Shown: positions 7,338 to 13,651 of the stretch, in pieces | Numbering within the stretch: the stretch's first letter is position 1 | Layout: every line of letters starts with the position of its first letter | Source of the DNA: CAZQSL01 sp964595945 | Lineage (GTDB): Bacteria; UBP15; UBA6099; JAJRTR01 | Reading direction: 5' to 3' | Length of the DNA: 17,307 nt | Assembly (NCBI GenBank): GCA_964595945.1 | Contig: CAZQSL010000077.1 | Location: 1-17,307 of the forward strand | Position numbers and translations under genes: made by a program | Notes under the pieces: model-generated | What the model saw: the letters and a program-made list of their open reading frames with translations, nothing else | What the model was told of the DNA's origin: nothing | Databases searched by the model: none

Positions 7338-9227
7338 TCAGTTGCCTTCGAAGGGAGGAGGCAAATCAGGGGAGAGGGTGATGATAGTCGAAGCGGATAT
7401 GCTGCCGCTTGTAACGGAGATGGTGACGACCTCTATGGTCGTCCCTCCGGCACCGGCGGTGAAGGTGACAGTGCCGGCGCCTTCAGCGGAGGTAATGACA
7501 TGCGATGTCGAAAGCCTGCCGCCGCTCGTGGCCGTAACTGTGACAGTGGCGGCGACCGGTTCACGATATAAATTGAAGGTATTGATAAATATGGTTGCCG
7601 TATCAGTTTCATTGGAAGTGATCACTGCCGGAGAAGCGGAAACCTCGATAAAGCTGACCGCCGTCCTGTCGATGACGGCCGTTTCGTCGAAAACGCGTGT
7701 GACGATGGCCGATGCGCGATTGCCGGCCTGATCTGTCGAGGCAATGTCAATGGTGTTTGCGTCGATCCGTGTCGTAACTGCTGCAGTGAAACTCCCGTCG
7801 GTCTCTACCTGGTACTGTTTGTTGTTGATGATGAGATTAGCAGATGATTCCGTGCGGCCGATGATTTCGCAACGGATGGCGTTAGGTGGCATAGCCGCAC
7901 TGCGGAGCGAACGTGTGATGGTTGCGTCGTAGATAAGTTCGCAGCCGGGAGAAGATGTGCCGAATGTCGTGCCGGGCTGCATGACAATGATTGATGGAGG
8001 TGTCGTGTCCCTGATGACCGTGACCGAAAGGGACTTGGTGCCGCCGTCCCGGCCAGCAGCATTGGCAGTGATCTGGTTTTCGCCTTCGATGAGGGGCGCT
8101 ATGGCCGTGTATGTACCTGATGGAGAAACGATAGCCGGTACGCCATTAACAGTCACTGAAGAGCCGGGAGTTGCCGTGCCGGCCACTGCCACGGTCGAGT
8201 CGCGGGTAGTGAGGTAATCACGTGGTGAGGATATCGAAAGCACTAACGGCAGAGCCCTCTCTGATTCACCCTGATCTTTATCACTCCCGCCGGTTGCCGT
8301 GCCGTCTGATTGTTTGCCTGGTGATGGCTCCGGCTTCTTGCTCTGTGTCCTTTTAACCTTTCGACTGCGGGCCATAGACGCGCCGTTTCTGTTAGTGGCT
8401 TCGACAGTAATATCGTTATCGCCTTCCGTGAGCTTGACCGTAGTTTTGAATGCGCCCTTTTCGTCGACAGTAGCAGGCGCGCCGTTGACCATCAGTGTGT
8501 TACCACGGTCAGTGGTACCAGAGATCATAACCTCATCTTGCGCAGTTTCGATATCGCCTGCAGGGGATGTGATCGAAAGGGAAAGTCCGATTTCTTCATC
8601 AATCTGCCTGAACTCCTGTTTTTCCTCCTGCGAAAGCTGCTCGGGCGGCCCGGGCTGCTCATCTTTTTTTACGGAAGTCCGCTGGCCTTCTTCGAGAAGC
8701 ACTCCACCGCCTCCGACTCCGTTTACCTGCACACTGCCATCGAAGCAGCCGACATCAGTCGTGCCATCCGACCCCACGGCGACAGATAACTGAGTGCCGC
8801 GTACACCTGCGATAGCGGTTGGCGTTCTGACTTCAAACGACGACTGCGAGCCATTCATCTTGTTCACTTTCGCATACACCTTGCCGTTCCACATGTTTAT
8901 GCTCGAATTTTCCGATCCAGCAGCGGGATTCTTTTCAAGTTTATCTATCTTCATGGTAGTGAATGCCGCGAGTTTCACCGAATTACCGCCACTCCAGCGG
9001 ATCAGGCACGACGAAGCAGAACCGGTCTTGATGTGATCTCCACTCTTCAGATTGGTACTCTTGGTCACGGGCTGCCAGCTTGTCGTGCCTTTTTTCTGCA
9101 TCTGTACATCGCCTGACACAGACATGACTATGGCGATGCCTTCGATTTTTGTAGCGGCATGAGCCTGAGCCGTGATCACACATGACACCGCTATCGCCAA
9201 TAAGAAAGCAATCCTGATTTTTTGCAT
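7338..9227 (-). CDS. Secreted FecR-domain protein with C-terminal Ig-like modules
   Basis: The 629-residue protein starts at ATG 9227 with a GGGGTGA ribosome-binding site. A signal peptide occupies residues 1-24 (cleavage after AQAHA). A FecR domain spans ~33-185: the opening SVSGDVQMQKKG, GDHIKTGSASSCLIRW, and the hallmark VRTPTAIAGVRGT at 133-145. Residues 186-213 are a charged linker. Ig-like modules follow at ~214-292 and ~327-405, each with the 'G..V.VNG......G.....V.L.EG.N.I.V.A.' pattern. A Lys/Gly/Ser-rich linker separates them. A third module lies at ~408-515, and a last, invasin-like one at ~520-620. Unlike classical FecR, it has no N-terminal cytoplasmic anti-sigma segment and no neighbouring sigma factor, so it is probably a surface or periplasmic structural protein rather than an iron-signalling regulator. 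The partner is likely the beta-barrel protein encoded just downstream. Confidence 0.85.
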   Translation of the reverse strand: MQKIRIAFLLAIAVSCVITAQAHAATKIEGIAIVMSVSGDVQMQKKGTTSWQPVTKSTNLKSGDHIKTGSASSCLIRWSGGNSVKLAAFTTMKIDKLEKNPAAGSENSSINMWNGKVYAKVNKMNGSQSSFEVRTPTAIAGVRGTQLSVAVGSDGTTDVGCFDGSVQVNGVGGGGVLLEEGQRTSVKKDEQPGPPEQLSQEEKQEFRQIDEEIGLSLSITSPAGDIETAQDEVMISGTTDRGNTLMVNGAPATVDEKGAFKTTVKLTEGDNDITVEATNRNGASMARSRKVKRTQSKKPEPSPGKQSDGTATGGSDKDQGESERALPLVLSISSPRDYLTTRDSTVAVAGTATPGSSVTVNGVPAIVSPSGTYTAIAPLIEGENQITANAAGRDGGTKSLSVTVIRDTTPPSIIVMQPGTTFGTSSPGCELIYDATITRSLRSAAMPPNAIRCEIIGRTESSANLIINNKQYQVETDGSFTAAVTTRIDANTIDIASTDQAGNRASAIVTRVFDETAVIDRTAVSFIEVSASPAVITSNETDTATIFINTFNLYREPVAATVTVTATSGGRLSTSHVITSAEGAGTVTFTAGAGGTTIEVVTISVTSGSISASTIITLSPDLPPPFEGN

Positions 9228-9310
9228 AATTTCACCCCAAATTTACATCTATTTCTATTTTATACGAAAAATCATTACAATGACTTTTAATCACAAAATT
9301 TAATGAGTAT

Positions 9311-9326
9311 ACTATGATTTCATAGT
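9311..9326. repeat. Short palindrome upstream of FecR operon
   Basis: Perfect 7-base inverted repeat ACTATGA-tt-TCATAGT. It is followed toward the FecR gene by a second small palindrome (tcatt-ac-aatga near 9272). These could be operator sites for the envelope operon, whose start is ~85 bases away, but no regulator is identified. Confidence 0.35.
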
Positions 9327-9460
9327 AGCTAAGATGTCGCCTTTCCCTGAAACCATGTAGAAACGACGCCCTAATTCGCAAAGGCGGGGACGCGGGTGAT
9401 TTCCAAGGATGGAACATAATCGCCCGGACACAAGAGCCTGTCCATCTGTTTGATTGGGGC

Positions 9461-9480
9461 GGTACAGGTCGAGCTGTACC
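9461..9480. repeat. Short perfect hairpin, 7-base arms
   Basis: GGTACAG-gtcgag-CTGTACC is a perfect inverted repeat inside the gene-poor region. It has no U tract and is not a terminator. Function unknown. Confidence 0.4.
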
Positions 9481-9690
9481 GGCGGTGAAAAGTTGACAAA
9501 GAGCACTATCCTCAGGAGTTGAGCGAATGGGGGGAGGAAGTCCCTCAGACCGGGTCATTGGTATCTGTTTCAGTTCCGTGTTGACTATTATGACAAATCT
9601 CAGAGTTTCAGGATGTTGTTGTGTTATGAGGGTGAGCTTCCAATTCGCACGTGTATTTACGAGTCTCCGCAATAGTGGTTAGCTGCAGTT

Positions 9691-9892
9691 CTATGACGCG
9701 CCGAACAGGACAATTGTGCGGAAATCGGGCGTCTGGCGCGCGGAGGTCAAACGGAATAATATATCTTCGCTAAGCCGACATGCCGCGAACGAAGTCCGAC
9801 AGGCATCTCTCCGGCAGCCACTCGTCAAGCGACTGGGGCATCAGATATATCTGGATCGTTTCATTGGCGCGAAAGGTTGTTCCGTTGGCCAT
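9691..9892 (-). mobile_element. Transposase remnant, IS1182/DUF772 type, internally deleted
   Basis: From ATG 9892 the minus strand reads MANGTTFRANETIQIYLMPQ, then SLDEWLPERCLSDFV. This matches the usual N-terminus of IS1182-type (DUF772/DDE) transposases, 'FR.y.q.q..LlP.SLddWLPe.hLarFv'. The frame stops at 9770-9772. In another frame, immediately after, SEDILFRLTSARQTPDFRTI corresponds to the later conserved stretch 'eD.aFR.LTanq.PDf.TIarFR'. It ends at 9691-9693. Roughly 60 residues between these two blocks are missing and nothing recognisable follows, so this is a short non-functional relic. It lies downstream of cobS on the same strand. No terminal inverted repeats were identified. Confidence 0.65.
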
Positions 9893-9970
9893 GTTTTAAG
9901 TGTATAAGACGTGTCAAAGCGATGGATGAGGTCGTTGGACAGGCGCTTGAGTATTGCCTTATGATAATCA

Positions 9971-10762
9971 CTAAAACAGCTTTGCCATAACGATAAGCGC
10001 AAGTGGCGGAACAAGCTCGCAAATCTCGCTCACGGCTCCGAGCGTGTCGCCTGTGTATCCGCCAATTTTTCTGTTGCACCAGACCGCGAAAAGAATTGTC
10101 GTCAATACAAGAAGCACTGCACCAGCAACTCCCGCCGAACCGGCAAGCCAGTACGCGACGCATGAAAACAGCATCAGCGACAATAATGCCTTCCACCACT
10201 TTGTCGTGTTGCCAAAGTTTTTTCCAACACCGCCCTCGGTTCGCGCGTATTTCAAAAATGACATCATCAGCACGGTTGCCGTCCTTCCGGCTGCCGGCAT
10301 CAGCACGATCACGGGAAATGCCTTCCCGGCAGGCAGCGAAAATACCACCGATGCCTTGAACGCGAACACACTGACGAACGCGATGACACCCATCGCGCCA
10401 ACGCGGCTGTCCTTCATTATTCTGAGCATTTCGTCACGCGGGCGAGCGCTGAGAAAACCGTCGGCCGTGTCGGAAAGCCCGTCGGCATGCAGTCCTCCGG
10501 AAATGACAAGCAGACAAACAACCGTCGCAATTGCCACAGGAAGCGACGGCAGTATGACCGTTAAACCCGCGTGAGCCGACGCAACGATCAAACCCATGAG
10601 CAGTCCGGCTAATGTGAAATACTGCGTACCGCTGCCGAACTGAACATCGCCGTCATCAAAAAGTTTCGCCGGAACAGGTATGACAGTCAGAAAACTGACA
10701 ACAGACAAAAATTGCAGCGACTGCGTTCGTATAAAGCCAATTATGCTTTTTTGTCCCGTCAT
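9971..10762 (-). CDS. cobS: Adenosylcobinamide-GDP ribazoletransferase (cobalamin synthase)
   Basis: CobS joins adenosylcobinamide-GDP to alpha-ribazole or its phosphate, the last assembly step of the cobalamin lower loop, at the cytoplasmic membrane. The 263-residue length is normal. Signature motifs are clear: GGLHADGLSDTADG (89-102, the acidic metal-binding loop), KDSRVGAMG (117-125) and GGYTGDTLGA (234-243). The rest is a set of hydrophobic helices. ATG at 10762 follows AAGGAG with good spacing. It lies 27 bases after cobT and is the last gene of the riboswitch-controlled operon. No obvious intrinsic terminator follows before the transposase relic. Confidence 0.95.
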   Translation of the reverse strand: MTGQKSIIGFIRTQSLQFLSVVSFLTVIPVPAKLFDDGDVQFGSGTQYFTLAGLLMGLIVASAHAGLTVILPSLPVAIATVVCLLVISGGLHADGLSDTADGFLSARPRDEMLRIMKDSRVGAMGVIAFVSVFAFKASVVFSLPAGKAFPVIVLMPAAGRTATVLMMSFLKYARTEGGVGKNFGNTTKWWKALLSLMLFSCVAYWLAGSAGVAGAVLLVLTTILFAVWCNRKIGGYTGDTLGAVSEICELVPPLALIVMAKLF

Positions 10763-10789
10763 ACCTGCTCCTTCAATGTGAATCTGAAA

Positions 10790-11845
10790 TTATCCCGCCT
10801 GAGACACGCCAGCTTCATCGAACGTTGCCATCTCAGTGAGAATGCCTATTGACGCGTCGATTATGTTCATTGCGAGTGCCGCGCCCGTGCCTTCGCCGAG
10901 CCGCAATGAAAGATCAAGCAGAGCGCGTTTGCCGAGCTTTTCCAGTGCCTTGACATGACCAATTTCAACGCTTTTGTGAGCAGCGATCATGTAGTCCGTG
11001 CAAGCAGGACAAAGCCCTTGCGCTATGAGCGCGCCGGCTGTCGATATGAATCCGTCGATCACGACTGGTTTCTTAAGATAAGCAGCGCCGATAATGAGTC
11101 CGGCAATACCGCCAATTTCAAATCCGCCGATCTTCGCCAGCACATCGATCACATCGCCGGCGTCGGGATTGTTCACATCTATCGCGCGGCGTATGGCCGC
11201 AATCTTGACCTGTAGCTGTTTGTCATCTATGCCCGTGCCGCGCCCGGTCACATCTGCAACATCCATGCCGGTCATGACGGCGGTTATCGCGCTGCTTGGA
11301 GTCGTGTTGCCAATGCCCATGTCGCCAGTGCCGAACACATCCGTTTCACCAGCGAGCTCGAGCGCGACAGCTATGCCGCCTTCGACACTTCTAACTGCCT
11401 CGTCGCAGGTCATTGCCGGGCCATTTGCTATATTATTGGTGCCATCGGCAATGTGGATGCGTCGGACCTGAGTTTCATCAAAAGGCAGCACGCCGTTGAC
11501 TCCCATGTCAACAACCACGACCTTCGCGCCAGCCCGTTTCGCAATGATATTTATACCAGCGACTCCGGCCACGAAACCGCCTATCATCTGCAAGGTTACT
11601 TCCACGGGATACTTGCTGACACCATCGCGTGCTATGCCATGATCTCCGGCCATCACCACAATCGTCCTGCGTGACACCTGTGGCGTCATGCTACCCGTCA
11701 TTGCGGCGACATCTTCGGCAATGTCAAGCATATCGCCAAGCGCGCGATATGGCATGATGAGGTTCCCGAGCCGTGCTCGCGCTCTTTCCCTGATCGCAGC
11801 ATCGGACGGCGCGACCGATTTTATGATTTCTTCAAATCTGTTCAT
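10790..11845 (-). CDS. cobT: Nicotinate-nucleotide:dimethylbenzimidazole phosphoribosyltransferase
   Basis: CobT activates the lower-ligand base (for example 5,6-dimethylbenzimidazole) by transferring phosphoribose from nicotinate mononucleotide, giving alpha-ribazole phosphate. The 351-residue protein has the usual length and motifs: VVMAGDHGIARDG (64-75), TGDMGIGNTTPSSA (173-186), GGFEIGGIAG (240-249), and GEGTGAALA (317-325) containing the Glu equivalent to the catalytic base of the Salmonella enzyme (E318 here). The ATG at 11845 lies inside the 3' end of cobU (14-base overlap) and its ribosome-binding site AAGGAGAAG is within cobU, indicating coupled translation. Which base is used cannot be told from sequence. 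Confidence 0.95.
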   Translation of the reverse strand: MNRFEEIIKSVAPSDAAIRERARARLGNLIMPYRALGDMLDIAEDVAAMTGSMTPQVSRRTIVVMAGDHGIARDGVSKYPVEVTLQMIGGFVAGVAGINIIAKRAGAKVVVVDMGVNGVLPFDETQVRRIHIADGTNNIANGPAMTCDEAVRSVEGGIAVALELAGETDVFGTGDMGIGNTTPSSAITAVMTGMDVADVTGRGTGIDDKQLQVKIAAIRRAIDVNNPDAGDVIDVLAKIGGFEIGGIAGLIIGAAYLKKPVVIDGFISTAGALIAQGLCPACTDYMIAAHKSVEIGHVKALEKLGKRALLDLSLRLGEGTGAALAMNIIDASIGILTEMATFDEAGVSQAG

Positions 11846-12389
11846 TAACTTCTCCTTTTAAAATAAGCGGCAATCCGCAACTCATCAGCACTACCGTCCC
11901 GGCTACTGCCGCAATGCGCTGATTGCACCTGCCCACAAGGTCGCGGTATCTCCGCGCCTGCTCATTGTCCGGCACTATTCCAAGCCCAACTTCATTCGTC
12001 ACGAAAATCACATCGCCTTCGAGCCGCCCGCATACGGAAAACACCCCTTCGATGCGTTCAGTGATTTCATCTTCAGCGAACTCGCGGCCTGACTGCGAAG
12101 CCTCATACATCAGATTATTCACCCACAGCGTCACGCAATCCACAAGTGCTACCGTTGCCTTGTCGCACAGGGCCAGTGCGCCAGCCAGATCGAATGGTTC
12201 CTCGACAGTGCGCCACATCGCCGCGTCGCGCTGCCTCTGGTGGCGTTCGATACGCTCATTCATCTCTCCATCGATGCGCGGACACGTTGCCACAAAATAA
12301 CGCGGCCCATCAAATCCTTCAGCAAGCCTCAGCGCATAATCGCTCTTCCCGCTTCGGCACCCTCCGGTTATCAACATAATTTTCCCCAT
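11832..12389 (-). CDS. cobU: Adenosylcobinamide kinase / adenosylcobinamide-phosphate guanylyltransferase
   Basis: CobU phosphorylates adenosylcobinamide and then attaches GMP to give adenosylcobinamide-GDP, the substrate of CobS. The 185-residue length is normal. It has the P-loop GGCRSGKS (9-16), the conserved ERHQRQR segment whose His50 corresponds to the guanylylated His of the Salmonella enzyme, the VDCVTLWVNNLM segment (83-94), and TNEVGLGIVPDNEQARRYRD. ATG at 12389 has GAGGTG upstream; it starts 11 bases after cobC ends and overlaps cobT. A bifunctional CobU means this organism can use imported cobinamide directly, without CbiZ. Confidence 0.95.
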   Translation of the reverse strand: MGKIMLITGGCRSGKSDYALRLAEGFDGPRYFVATCPRIDGEMNERIERHQRQRDAAMWRTVEEPFDLAGALALCDKATVALVDCVTLWVNNLMYEASQSGREFAEDEITERIEGVFSVCGRLEGDVIFVTNEVGLGIVPDNEQARRYRDLVGRCNQRIAAVAGTVVLMSCGLPLILKGEVNEQI

Positions 12390-12400
12390 CGGTTTTCACC

Positions 12401-12997
12401 TCAGCTTTTCTGATTAAGAAGCCCAGAAAGCACACCACGTCCATCTTTCTGCCGTATCATGGTGATACTTCCCGGCCCGACATCGAATCCAAGATAATTG
12501 CTCATCTCGATGCCCAAATAATGACATATCATAAACCTGATCACACCGCCATGCGTAAACACCACGACATAGTCATCCTCAAGCTCATCAAGATACTTCG
12601 CTTCATCTGTAACTCTGGAAATGAAATGCCATATCGGCTCGCCATCGAGGAATGAGAATTTCGTGTCGAATTCAGCCCATTGCTCGACAAGACATGGCCA
12701 TTCATTCGCCACCTCCTCGAATGTCATCATCTCCCAGTCACCGAAATATATCTCACTCAGATCGTCCCTGATCTCCAGCCTTTCCACTTCAATCCCCGCC
12801 AGCCGCGCCGTCTCGATGCACCTCGTCGCCGGACTCGAAAGAAACCGCGTCGCGCCACACTCCCCAATAGCACGCTTTAAAACCTCCGCCTGCGCTATTC
12901 CCGCTTCACCGAGCAACGCATCCGTCGCGCCAATATATCGCCCGGCAAACTCATCCGCCACCTGCCCATGCCTTACGAAAATAATAGTTCCAGCCAT
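12401..12997 (-). CDS. cobC: Alpha-ribazole-5'-phosphate phosphatase, histidine phosphatase superfamily
   Basis: CobC-type phosphatases remove phosphate from alpha-ribazole phosphate or adenosylcobalamin phosphate. The protein has the RHG catalytic motif (IIFVRHGQ, His10), SSPATRCIETA with the conserved Arg, SEIYFGDWE, and the second catalytic His in VVFTHGGVIRF. I chose ATG 12997 (198 residues) over an upstream in-frame start at 13039: AGGAGG at 13004-13009 is perfectly spaced, and the extra 14 residues would lie in the riboswitch terminator tail. It is the first gene of the cob operon. Other broad-specificity histidine phosphatases look similar, but the operon position supports cobC. Confidence 0.88.
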   Translation of the reverse strand: MAGTIIFVRHGQVADEFAGRYIGATDALLGEAGIAQAEVLKRAIGECGATRFLSSPATRCIETARLAGIEVERLEIRDDLSEIYFGDWEMMTFEEVANEWPCLVEQWAEFDTKFSFLDGEPIWHFISRVTDEAKYLDELEDDYVVVFTHGGVIRFMICHYLGIEMSNYLGFDVGPGSITMIRQKDGRGVLSGLLNQKS

Positions 12998-13031
12998 ACC
13001 ACGCCTCCTGACTCTGTGGATCACAACCTCA

Positions 13032-13086
13032 GAAAACACAAAAGGGCTTCAACAGCGCATCCCGCACACGCCGCTGAAACCCTTTT
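13032..13086 (-). terminator. Riboswitch expression-platform terminator hairpin
   Basis: On the minus strand, AAAAGGGTTTCAGCG (arm at 13072-13086) pairs with CGCTGTTGAAGCCCTTTT (13040-13057) across a ~14-base loop. A U-rich tail (TTTTGTGTTTTC) follows. It sits between the cobalamin aptamer and the cobC ribosome-binding site, which is left free downstream. This points to transcription attenuation rather than translational occlusion: with B12 bound, the hairpin would stop transcription before cobC. Confidence 0.8.
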
Positions 13087-13115
13087 CCATCAGGTTCAGC
13101 ACCTGAATCTCTATC

Positions 13116-13283
13116 GTGTTTCCAGTCGTCTTCTGGCTCCCGGATTCCAGCGGCCTTTCCGCCACACCTTCCCATCGTGATACGTGGTCCTTCTCACGAC
13201 AGTGGCAAAAACAGCAGAAAACCTCTCCGGTTACAGCGGCGGGACCGCCACGGATTTACACCGTGTTCCGTTACTGAAACCAC
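13116..13283 (-). promoter_or_regulatory. Cobalamin (B12) riboswitch aptamer
   Basis: The minus strand carries the conserved core GGAACACGGTGTAAATCCG, then CGGTCCCGCCGCTGTAACCGG, a GGGAAGG segment, and the B12 box GAGCCAGAAGAC (about 13128-13139). A closing P1 stem is visible: GTGGTTTCAG (13274-13283) pairs with CTGGAAACAC (13116-13125) with a single mismatch. It leads into the terminator hairpin and the cobC-U-T-S genes, so it should repress nucleotide-loop assembly and salvage when cobalamin is abundant. Family identity is very secure; whether it prefers adenosyl- or aquocobalamin is not decided here. Confidence 0.95.
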
Positions 13284-13291
13284 TTACGCTA

Positions 13292-13321
13292 ATTCTAATC
13301 AGAGTGCGCCGCGCCGCGCAA
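13292..13321 (-). promoter_or_regulatory. Probable sigma-70-type promoter of the cob operon
   Basis: On the minus strand, TTGCGC (13316-13321) and TAGAAT (13292-13297) are separated by 18 bases. Transcription would start near 13285, exactly at the P1 stem of the riboswitch. The fit of position with aptamer start is the main support; the -35 is imperfect and the spacer GC-rich. Confidence 0.5.
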
Positions 13322-13651
13322 TATGCCGGGTTAAATATTTCTCAAGATGCCCTCACTTCAACTTCCCGTTCACTTGTATCATTTCATTTCAACCAATATC
13401 AATAACTCGCAGACTGACTGCACATAGGACATGCTATACGCCCTTGTCGCTATTGACTGCATCTTGCCGTGGCGCATATCCATGTGGAAAGCTGCCGGCT
13501 CAAGAAAAGGAGATAATCAGGAAAACAATGCCGGAAAATCGCCACTTCCCCGCCGCATCAGCAGAAACAAAATGCCCAGGGATGTCACTGTCCTTGAGGT
13601 TGGGAAAGTAGGAAACAGGATGATCCGGAAGCGAGAAGAGCTGACGGCACC
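13322..13651. other. Intergenic stretch between the DUF362 gene and the cob promoter; nothing certain
   Basis: No gene is called. Immediately after the DUF362 stop, the minus strand reads a protein-like frame in another phase (HPVSYFPNLKDSDIPGHFVS, then GKWRFSGIVFLIISF). The plus strand has a 27-codon ORF from ATG 13528 with a weak AGGA site. Neither has family support. The composition and the two similar blocks (CTGGGCATTTT and GTGGCGATTTT on the minus strand) would fit a mobile-element end, but no transposase or inverted repeat is seen. Confidence 0.4.

Larger units (their letters stand above)
9228..9690. other. Gene-poor region upstream of the FecR operon, possibly degraded coding DNA
   Basis: No intact recognisable gene is seen. 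On the minus strand a frame from ~9575 to 9312 reads protein-like text (DLYRPNQTDGQALVSGRLC, RRFYMVSGKGDILATMKS). On the plus strand a competing set of frames also looks protein-like (EHYPQELSEWGEEVPQ, then WYLFQFRVDYYDKSQSFRM) but needs frameshifts. I cannot decide between them or name a family. The AT-rich 9240-9330 part presumably holds the FecR operon promoter; a TATAAA-like box is present on the minus strand near 9260, but no convincing -35 partner is seen. Confidence 0.4.

Noticed and set aside
8299..8793. Plus-strand 164-codon ORF inside the FecR-domain gene
   Set aside because: It is antisense to a clearly real gene with signal peptide and FecR domain; its Ser/Pro-rich text is typical of an antisense shadow.
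9461..9480. Hairpin considered as an intrinsic terminator
   Set aside because: The stem is short and there is no U tract on either strand.
12998..13039. Upstream start for cobC at 13039
   Set aside because: It would begin in the terminator tail and has no ribosome-binding site; ATG 12997 has a perfectly spaced AGGAGG.
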